Of a stretch of DNA of 17,866 nt, positions 1 to 4,431 are shown in pieces (the stretch's first letter is position 1; each line of letters begins with the position of its first letter). The DNA lies in contig JBNJGO010000016.1 in NCBI GenBank assembly GCA_051819745.1, positions 1 to 17,866 of the forward strand, written 5' to 3'. The DNA is from SKGA01 sp051819745 (GTDB taxonomy: Archaea; Nanobdellota; Nanobdellia; Woesearchaeales; SKGA01). Position numbers and translations under genes: made by a program. Under the pieces are notes generated by a model. That model did not search any database. It saw only the letters and a program-made list of their open reading frames with translations, and was not told the DNA's origin.

Positions 1-52
1 TTTAATTATTTTTATATATTTTTTATAGAATTTTATTTTATATTTCTTTTTT
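1..52. other. AT-rich flank, no gene seen
   Basis: Almost pure A/T sequence outside the left inverted-repeat arm. I see no coding sequence or site in it. It does not resemble the sequence outside the right arm, so the repeat really ends near base 53. No clear target-site duplication links the two outer flanks. Confidence 0.5.
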
Positions 53-197
53 AATATATTGGTTGTCCAATTATTGTATAACCAATAGTAAATATATTAC
101 CTTTTGCTTAAATAATATAAACACATAAAAAACTAAATATTTTAAGCAATAATTAAAAAAATTAAAACTTAAATTTATTAAAATATTTAAGCAAAAA
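53..197 (+). repeat. Left arm of 145-bp inverted repeat
   Basis: This arm is the reverse complement of 2003-2147 with a single difference (c at 100, where the partner predicts a). The match stops sharply at 52/53 outside and 197/198 inside. It holds a 31-bp nested palindrome (57-87), one TTGCTTAAA (104-112) and two TTTAAGCAA motifs (141-149 and 186-194). Near identity in such AT-rich sequence suggests recent duplication or continuing homogenisation by inversion or gene conversion. Confidence 0.97.
57..87. promoter_or_regulatory. Nested palindrome in left arm, possible crossover site
   Basis: TATTGGTT (57-64) pairs with AACCAATA (80-87), and CAATTATTG (68-76) lies exactly at the centre. Around base 72, 13 of 15 positions are symmetric. 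Two inverted half-sites around a short centre is the usual layout of a tyrosine-recombinase core site, and it lies at the outer end of the arm. Use as a crossover site is inference. The odd centre does not fit a standard 11-6-11 dif layout. Confidence 0.45.
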
Positions 198-239
198 CTA
201 ATATTTATTAAAATATAAAACTCTAAAAAGTTTAAGCAA
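104..239. repeat. TTTAAGCAA motif series with 45-bp period, left end
   Basis: TTTAAGCAA occurs at 141-149, 186-194 and 231-239, exactly 45 bp apart, with an inverted copy TTGCTTAAA at 104-112. The fourth motif (231-239) lies outside the inverted repeat, twelve bases before the padR TATA box. Repeated oriented motifs like these resemble arm-type binding sites of a recombinase or operators of a regulator. Which protein binds is not known. Confidence 0.6.
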
Positions 240-250
240 AAAGTATATAG

Positions 251-259
251 TTTTAAATA
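251..259 (+). promoter_or_regulatory. TATA box for the PadR-like gene
   Basis: TTTTAAATA matches an archaeal TATA element. Transcription would begin near 280, giving a short leader before the ATG at 299. The TTTAAGCAA copy at 231-239 sits just upstream, where a regulator could act. Confidence 0.5.
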
Positions 260-298
260 CACATAAACATAAAAAGAATAACATCAAACTATGTGTTG

Positions 299-646
299 AT
301 GGTAAAACAACCAAAAAAAACACAATCACTTCTTGATTTCAAAGGATGTCTTTCATTCCTTATATTGCATGAATTAAAAAATAAATCTCTTTATGGTCAA
401 GAACTCGCAAATAAAATAGGTAATCGAAAAGGTGCAAGATTAACACCTGGCACGATTTATCCTGCCCTTAAACAATTACATAGTATGAAATTAATAACCT
501 TTCACTCTGAGGGCAATAAAAAAATATATACCCTCACAGTGCTTGGAAAACAAGAACTTGAAGACCAATATCTTCTTTTTAGTAATTATTTTTGGGGTTT
601 AAAACATATAATCTCAAAAAAAAGATTGGTTAAAAATAACAAATAA
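299..646 (+). CDS. PadR-family winged-helix transcriptional regulator
   Basis: A 115-residue protein that fits the PadR family by sequence features: an N-terminal helix (GCLSFLILHEL, residues 16-26), the YGQEL motif (32-36), the recognition-helix signature LTPGTIYPALKQL (48-60), and the wing KKIYTLT (74-80). PadR proteins are dimeric DNA-binding repressors whose C-terminal helix dimerises. This one has only a short C-terminal helix, as in the small PadR subclass. Start: in-frame GTG (293) and TTG (296) precede the ATG at 299; the ATG was chosen because no ribosome site favours the others. It is the first gene inside the inverted-repeat cassette and probably regulates it. The TTTAAGCAA motifs and the palindrome at 1087-1118 are candidate operators. 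Family call is firm; the target is inference. Confidence 0.85.
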   Translation: MVKQPKKTQSLLDFKGCLSFLILHELKNKSLYGQELANKIGNRKGARLTPGTIYPALKQLHSMKLITFHSEGNKKIYTLTVLGKQELEDQYLLFSNYFWGLKHIISKKRLVKNNK

Positions 647-666
647 GAGTTACTTAAAAGAAACAG

Positions 667-675
667 ATATAAATA
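667..675 (+). promoter_or_regulatory. TATA box for the 111-residue gene
   Basis: ATATAAATA ends 22 bases before the ATG at 697, which suggests a leaderless transcript. With the following bases it shares TAAATACACA with the padR promoter (251-264) and with an apparent orphan promoter at 6455-6464. Confidence 0.55.
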
Positions 676-696
676 CACATATATTTCTGATCAATT

Positions 697-1032
697 ATGT
701 TTAATAAAGAAACTATTGAAAAATTCATCGAAAAATATGATCATTTAACTGCATGCAGTAATACTGGAGATGTAGAATTTAATAATCATCTTCCAGTAAT
801 CATCTATCAAAAAGAAACAAATAGTAATTTCGGTATTTCAGAATTAAAAGAATATGCTTCTCACGTTCTCGACATTGACAAAACTCCCTTTACAACAAAT
901 GCAGTAATTGAGACATATATTAAGACTGCCCAACATAATCAACAACCCCTTGTTATTTTACCAAACCATATTCGTGCAGAAGATCTTACTATACAACGTC
1001 CTTATTTCTTAATAAAACAACACTATTTTTGA
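697..1032 (+). CDS. Small protein of unknown function in recombinase cassette
   Basis: A 111-residue soluble protein that I do not recognise. It has a single cysteine, no membrane segment and no obvious nucleotide-binding or metal-binding motif. The N-terminal third is helical and charged, and the C-terminus ends in an aromatic stretch (PYFLIKQHYF). It has its own TATA box 22-30 bases upstream, so the ATG at 697 is probably at or next to the transcript start. It lies between the PadR regulator and the recombinase, on the same strand and within the inverted repeats. By position it could be a recombination directionality factor or a partner of the recombinase, but no sequence feature supports either. 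The coding call rests on length, promoter placement and normal codon use. Confidence 0.6.
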   Translation: MFNKETIEKFIEKYDHLTACSNTGDVEFNNHLPVIIYQKETNSNFGISELKEYASHVLDIDKTPFTTNAVIETYIKTAQHNQQPLVILPNHIRAEDLTIQRPYFLIKQHYF

Positions 1033-1038
1033 TTTTTG

Positions 1039-1072
1039 TTGGAAAAAAGCACATTCTTAGGTAGTTTTCCAA
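1039..1072. terminator. Hairpin-forming inverted repeat before xerA
   Basis: TTGGAAAA (1039-1046) pairs perfectly with TTTTCCAA (1065-1072) around an 18-base loop. It begins seven bases after the stop codon of the 111-residue gene and follows a run of T. It may end that transcript, or be a protein-binding site in front of the xerA promoter. The symmetry is plain; the role is uncertain. Confidence 0.35.
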
Positions 1073-1076
1073 AACA

Positions 1077-1086
1077 TTTATATATT
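1077..1086 (+). promoter_or_regulatory. TATA box for xerA
   Basis: TTTATATATT directly abuts the palindrome at 1087-1118. A start about 25 bases downstream would fall inside that palindrome, near 1108, leaving a leader of roughly 43 bases that contains a ribosome-binding site. Confidence 0.5.
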
Positions 1087-1118
1087 AAAGTTCGCACAAT
1101 GTATATTGTACGAACTTT
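1087..1118. promoter_or_regulatory. dif-like recombination site or operator before xerA
   Basis: A 32-bp near-perfect palindrome: AAAGTTCG (1087-1094) pairs with CGAACTTT (1111-1118), and 14 of 16 positions are symmetric overall. Its central 28 bases (1089-1116) divide into 11-base arms and the 6-base centre TGTATA (1100-1105). Against the Escherichia coli dif site as I remember it, 20 of 28 bases agree, including the whole centre and the adjoining AA and TT. Tyrosine recombinases of the Xer type cut at the edges of such a centre. In single-recombinase systems such as XerS the site lies next to the gene. The palindrome also overlaps the predicted xerA transcript start, so recombinase binding could repress its own gene. 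Similarity and symmetry are seen; function is inferred. Confidence 0.6.
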
Positions 1119-1138
1119 TACAGTTTTTTTCATAAAAA

Positions 1139-1143
1139 GAGGT
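1139..1143 (+). promoter_or_regulatory. Ribosome-binding site of xerA
   Basis: GAGGT lies seven bases before the ATG at 1151 and matches the archaeal anti-Shine-Dalgarno sequence. It supports this start, and contrasts with the leaderless layout of the 111-residue gene just upstream. Confidence 0.6.
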
Positions 1144-1150
1144 ATTTAAC

Positions 1151-2002
1151 ATGCAAAGACCGGCCTTTTCAAACAAAATATCGCAAAAAAATAAAGATAT
1201 TATTTCAGATGTTTTTGACGAAATGGAATTAAGGGGATTTTCAACATATACTATTCGAAATTATCTTCACAATATTATTCAATTTTTTGAATTTCACAAT
1301 AAAAACGATTTTGATCAAAAAGACATAAAAAGATTTCTTGCACATCTTCTTCGAACTAAACATTCTTCACCTGCAACTCTTTCGCTTTCAAGAAGTGCTT
1401 TACTTTTTTTATCAAATGAGATTCTTGGAAAACAAATCACATCTATTAAAACACCAAAAATATCTCAACGTCTCCCAGTAGTACTTTCAAAAGAGGAATT
1501 GAATGCTCTTTTTGATCAATTAAATGAAAAAAGCCGACTTCTCGTTACATTATTGTATGCTTCAGGTCTTCGAGTTTCTGAATTAGTTTCTCTTAAAGTA
1601 ACTGATTTTGAATTCGAAAAAAATTATGGTTGGGTTCGAGAAGGTAAAGGGAATAAAGATAGGATGTTTGTGTTTAGCAAGGAATTATCTGAAGATTTAC
1701 AACGATTTATTAAAAAACACGATCTTAAAAATTATGTGTTCACAGGTCGTTTTGATAAGCCGATGACTACTCGAAATGTCCAAAAAATAATTTCTTCAGC
1801 CAGTAAACGAGCACAAATCACAAAACAAGTCACTCCTCATAAGCTCAGACATAGTTTTGCAACGCATCTTCTTGAAGCAGGTAACGATGTTCGAGTTATC
1901 CAAGAATTATTAGGGCATAGTAATCTTCAAACAACTCAAATTTATACACATGTAACGTCTTCAACACTTCGTTCAGTCAAAAGCCCTATTGAAAAATTAT
2001 AA
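1151..2002 (+). CDS. xerA: Tyrosine recombinase, XerA type
   Basis: A 283-residue site-specific recombinase with the two-domain phage-integrase layout. The N-terminal SAM-like DNA-binding domain covers about 12-95 and the catalytic domain about 108-280. All active-site residues can be found: Arg141 (GLRVSEL), Lys166 (EGKGNKD), His230 and Arg233 (HKLRH), His256 (LLGHSNLQTT) and the nucleophile Tyr265 (IYTHV). Length and motifs fit the XerC/D/A group, whose members resolve chromosome dimers at dif. Here the gene lies inside a pair of 145-bp inverted repeats and directly after a dif-like palindrome, so it may act on that site, on the palindromes in the repeat arms, or both. The start is supported by a good ribosome site. 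The stop codon lies immediately before the right repeat arm. It may be the housekeeping XerA captured in a cassette, or an element-borne relative. Confidence 0.93.
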   Translation: MQRPAFSNKISQKNKDIISDVFDEMELRGFSTYTIRNYLHNIIQFFEFHNKNDFDQKDIKRFLAHLLRTKHSSPATLSLSRSALLFLSNEILGKQITSIKTPKISQRLPVVLSKEELNALFDQLNEKSRLLVTLLYASGLRVSELVSLKVTDFEFEKNYGWVREGKGNKDRMFVFSKELSEDLQRFIKKHDLKNYVFTGRFDKPMTTRNVQKIISSASKRAQITKQVTPHKLRHSFATHLLEAGNDVRVIQELLGHSNLQTTQIYTHVTSSTLRSVKSPIEKL

Positions 2003-2147
2003 TTTTTGCTTAAATATTTTAATAAATTTAAGTTTTAATTTTTTTAATTATTGCTTAAAATATTTAGTTTTTTATGTGTTTATATTATTTAAGCAAAAGT
2101 TAATATATTTACTATTGGTTATACAATAATTGGACAACCAATATATT
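2003..2147 (-). repeat. Right arm of 145-bp inverted repeat
   Basis: Reverse complement of 53-197 with one mismatch. It begins at the base after the xerA stop codon. The nested palindrome recurs at 2113-2143, and the TTTAAGCAA family at 2006-2014, 2051-2059 (both inverted) and 2088-2096. The fourth left-hand motif (231-239) has no partner here, because its mirror position falls in xerA. Confidence 0.97.
2113..2143. promoter_or_regulatory. Nested palindrome in right arm, possible crossover site
   Basis: Exact mirror copy of the 57-87 palindrome. Because the two cores face opposite ways, recombination between them would invert the roughly 2-kb segment and not delete it. Confidence 0.45.
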
Positions 2148-2226
2148 TAAGTATTTTATTAAACTCAATTCAATTGAAAAAAATAATTAGTAAACGGAAT
2201 CAAATAAGAAAAAATATTCAAAATAT
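2148..2226. other. Spacer after the cassette
   Basis: AT-rich sequence between the right arm and the end of the next gene. It holds a short palindrome CAATTCAATTG and, overlapping the stop of the minus-strand gene, a direct repeat of AAAATATTC. Read on the minus strand the spacer is T-rich and may end that gene's transcript. No coding sequence seen. Confidence 0.4.
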
Positions 2227-2757
2227 TCAAAATTGAACTTCGCCAAGTTGACTCAACACATTGTCTTCAATAGGAACAATATTCTTTCGAGCTTGTGCGT
2301 TTTTGAATGTTTTATCGAGAACATATTTTGTTTGTTCACTAGAAGAAAATTCTTTAACAGGAACACCTTTAGAAATAATTTTTTGCAAATACATTTGCAC
2401 AAACGAATCAGCTAAACCAAGATATTTAGCGATTTCATCAATAGATAATCCTTGATTACTAGTATACAAAACAACAAATACTTCCTGTTCTCGAACAGAT
2501 AATTCTGCAGAAAAATCATCATAGATTGTCGTAGCTGTCGTCATTTGTCGAGGAGTCAGCTCATCAAGTCGCTCATTAAGCTTATCAATCTTCTGTTCCA
2601 AGAAAGCGATGTATTGATATGCGTGAGTTAATTCAGCAGTATTTTGATTGATTGAATCTCTGTGATCATCAAGTTCATTTCGAACTTTTTTAAATGCAGA
2701 ACCGACAGCCCTATCCATATCGTCAATACGTTTTGAAATACCACCGTCACTTTTCAT
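2227..2757 (-). CDS. Coiled-coil and helix-turn-helix protein
   Basis: A 176-residue soluble protein. Residues about 8-68 form a charged helical stretch with heptad-like spacing, probably a coiled coil for self-association. Residues about 84-135 look like a helix-turn-helix of the sigma region 4/LuxR-like or winged type: LSVREQEVFVVLY, then LSIDEIAKYLGL and a second helix VQMYLQKIISKG. It is therefore probably a transcription regulator, but I recognise no named family. The start at 2757 follows GGGGGCG, a plausible ribosome site, and a TATA-like stretch lies near 2791-2803. It runs towards xerA, so the genes converge in the present arrangement. If the cassette inverted, padR and xerA would lie downstream of this gene and in the same direction. 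Confidence 0.7.
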   Translation of the reverse strand: MKSDGGISKRIDDMDRAVGSAFKKVRNELDDHRDSINQNTAELTHAYQYIAFLEQKIDKLNERLDELTPRQMTTATTIYDDFSAELSVREQEVFVVLYTSNQGLSIDEIAKYLGLADSFVQMYLQKIISKGVPVKEFSSSEQTKYVLDKTFKNAQARKNIVPIEDNVLSQLGEVQF

Positions 2758-2883
2758 TTTTCGCCCCCGAATACTATGTTCAAAAAAGGGTTCTTTTTAA
2801 AGTTTATTCAACAAGAAAACAAAGGTAAGAATATATGTTTAGAAACATAACTTTTTCAGTCTATAGATTATTTTTTTTATGCA

Positions 2884-3660
2884 TTAAAAACCAGAATTAT
2901 TGTTTATCTTCTCATTTGAAAAACCTTGTTTTGACGAATAATTGGTTTTTTCGGAAAAAGTATCTGATTCAGAAGTCGAGTCCGATGAAAACTCAGCTGA
3001 ACCATCACCAAGACCGCTCTCTGAAAAAGAATCATCTTGCGAGAACGAAGAATTATCATCGGATGATAACGCGTCAGAAGATAAATCCGATTCACCACCA
3101 TCCTCTGTTTTGTCATCAAAACCAGTCTCCTCAGCTTTATCTTTATCCTTATCTTTAGCAGGTAATAAAACTCTAAAAATCCAAAAAAAGCCTGCGACAA
3201 GTGCAAAAAGAATGAGAATACTCACTATCATCATACCATTTAAAGTAATTTTTTGATATGCAACCAGTAAAACAATTGTTGAAAAATAATAAATTGGTGT
3301 TGCAGCTGCAATGTGAAACTCAACTTTTTTCGATAACGAATGTTTGAAGGTGGTGATTACGATAAAAAACGCATACAAACCTAAAAATAATACGATAATA
3401 AAAGACAACCAGGAAAAAATTTCTTGAGAGAAAATATATTGAAGACTACTTAAAACAATCCAGAACAAACTAATACCATTAGCGAGCGCAGTATTCCAAC
3501 CTAATGACTCGTGCATGTAAAGGCCAAAGTAAATCTCGAGTGTAAACCAAACTAAAAATATAGGTAATAATTGCCATAATAAACTAGAATCAGATACTAA
3601 AGATTTACCGATTAAACCAATATTATTAAGAATATCAACGAGTATTTCATTGAAAGTCAT
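2884..3660 (-). CDS. Five-helix membrane protein with acidic Ser-rich tail
   Basis: A 258-residue protein of unknown function. Five hydrophobic segments can be placed at about 27-47, 57-78, 82-104, 117-136 and 142-165. After a short KDKDKDK stretch (169-175) comes an approximately 85-residue tail made mostly of Ser, Asp, Glu and Gly with no hydrophobic residues to speak of, probably disordered. By the positive-inside rule the lysines after the last helix suggest that the tail is cytoplasmic. TATATAAAAG-type sequence (3681-3692) lies 21-32 bases before the start, giving a leaderless transcript. Families with a similar membrane part occur as uncharacterised proteins in archaea; no activity is implied by the sequence. 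Another reading frame of the tail is also open, but it is a by-product of its repetitive codons. Confidence 0.75.
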   Translation of the reverse strand: MTFNEILVDILNNIGLIGKSLVSDSSLLWQLLPIFLVWFTLEIYFGLYMHESLGWNTALANGISLFWIVLSSLQYIFSQEIFSWLSFIIVLFLGLYAFFIVITTFKHSLSKKVEFHIAAATPIYYFSTIVLLVAYQKITLNGMMIVSILILFALVAGFFWIFRVLLPAKDKDKDKAEETGFDDKTEDGGESDLSSDALSSDDNSSFSQDDSFSESGLGDGSAEFSSDSTSESDTFSEKTNYSSKQGFSNEKINNNSGF

Positions 3661-3680
3661 ATCCTTATCGAGATAATACT

Positions 3681-3692
3681 AATATATAAAAG
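3681..3692 (-). promoter_or_regulatory. TATA box for the membrane protein gene
   Basis: On the minus strand CTTTTATATATT lies 21-32 bases before the ATG at 3660, correct for a leaderless archaeal transcript. Confidence 0.5.
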
Positions 3693-3840
3693 TATTTTTA
3701 AAATAATGGTTAAAGAAACGCATCAATGAAAATCTAAAAATAGAAATCGTTTACTATATGGAAGCGACACAATACAAGAATGTTAAAAGAATACATTATG
3801 CGAAATATTTTTCAGTGACTAAAATAACAAAACAATATAA

Positions 3841-4338
3841 TCAAATACCTTCAAGAAGGTCGTCATCATCAAGATATTTTTCTATTTCACTTTGACGTTT
3901 TTCTTCGGCAAAACGAAGTCGTTCAACAGCAATATCTGCCATCGTCGGTTCTATTCGTAAAATATCTTTAATAGTAATATACCCTACTAATTGTTGGTCG
4001 TAATCAATGATAGGTAATCGTTTAATTTCGTGTTCAGACATCGCTTCCATAGCTTCTTGGACCGAAGCATCAGGTTTTAAAGAAACAATATCTTCAACCA
4101 TAACATCATCAATCAGCGTTGTCTTAGGATTCTTACCTTCTGCCAATACTTTAAAGACCATATCATCTCCTGTGAAAAAACCAACAACTTTCTTTTTCAA
4201 AAGAACTGGCGCGCTACCAACATTATATTGTTTCATTTTTGCAGCTGCATCACTAACTGTGCTTCCCTTTCGTATCACTACAGGATTTCTAGTCATTATC
4301 TCAGAAATTTTAAGTGATGATGATTTGCTAAGTACCAT
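3841..4338 (-). CDS. Two-CBS-domain protein
   Basis: A 165-residue stand-alone CBS-pair protein. CBS1 covers about 9-66 (ISEIMTRNPVVI, then NVGSAPVLLKKKVVGFFTGDD) and CBS2 about 75-130 (IDDVMVEDIVSL, then EIKRLPIIDYDQQLVGYITIKD). Each copy has the usual beta strands and ends in the G-x-(I/F)-T-x-x-D motif, which contacts adenine nucleotides in this family. No catalytic domain is attached. A charged helical tail (134-159) ends in an acidic DDDD run. Such proteins sense AMP, ATP or S-adenosylmethionine and act on partners; the ligand and partner here are unknown. A TATA-like element (minus strand, 4371-4380) precedes the start by about 35 bases. It has a spacer of about 180 bp from the membrane-protein gene and is probably separately transcribed. 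Confidence 0.88.
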   Translation of the reverse strand: MVLSKSSSLKISEIMTRNPVVIRKGSTVSDAAAKMKQYNVGSAPVLLKKKVVGFFTGDDMVFKVLAEGKNPKTTLIDDVMVEDIVSLKPDASVQEAMEAMSEHEIKRLPIIDYDQQLVGYITIKDILRIEPTMADIAVERLRFAEEKRQSEIEKYLDDDDLLEGI

Positions 4339-4431
4339 AACTAACCCTATCCCAAAGATAAAAAAGACACATTTATAACTCTTTCCAAAGAAGTTTAAAA
4401 AGAAAAACTAAAAATAAAGAAATAAAAACAA

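Larger units (their letters stand above)
53..2147. mobile_element. Recombinase cassette bounded by 145-bp inverted repeats
   Basis: Long, nearly identical inverted repeats enclose about 1.8 kb holding a PadR-type regulator, a small unknown protein and a tyrosine recombinase, all on the plus strand. The arms pair base for base (left position plus right position equals 2200) with one mismatch, 100 against 2100. Each arm has a nested palindrome near the outer end and repeated TTTAAGCAA motifs further in. Tyrosine recombinases acting on inverted sites flip the DNA between them, so an invertible segment is one reading. A mobile element with long terminal repeats is the other. No target-site duplication was found and the ends are defined only by loss of match. 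That the unit moves or flips is inference; the repeat and the gene content are read directly. Confidence 0.65.

Noticed and set aside
53..239. CRISPR array or replication-origin iterons
   Set aside because: The 9-base motif is too short and the intervals are not unique spacers of CRISPR type; no cas or cdc6/orc1 gene is present.
71..262. Open frame of 63 residues on the minus strand through the left repeat arm, with CLN recurring every 15 residues
   Set aside because: The periodicity simply follows the 45-bp spacing of TTTAAGCAA. Composition is that of translated A/T-rich DNA, and no promoter or ribosome site supports it.
53..2147. Insertion sequence with DDE or HUH transposase
   Set aside because: No such transposase is encoded between the repeats. 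The only recombination enzyme is a tyrosine recombinase with a complete active site.
1..2226. Target-site duplication bordering the inverted repeats
   Set aside because: Outer flanks at 43-52 and 2148-2160 share only short A/T runs, which are expected by chance here.
2835..3256. Several overlapping frames on both strands over the acidic tail of the membrane protein
   Set aside because: They arise from the repetitive Ser/Asp/Glu codons of the tail. The minus-strand frame with membrane helices is the real gene.
3661..3840. tRNA or other structured RNA in the longer gaps (also 6379-6638 and 17603-17795)
   Set aside because: No cloverleaf, CCA-adjacent stem or GC-rich fold is apparent; the gaps hold promoters and A/T-rich spacer.
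3758..3895. Plus-strand frame of 45 residues opposite the end of the CBS gene
   Set aside because: Short, no TATA box at the right distance, overlaps the CBS gene antisense and shows no recognisable sequence.
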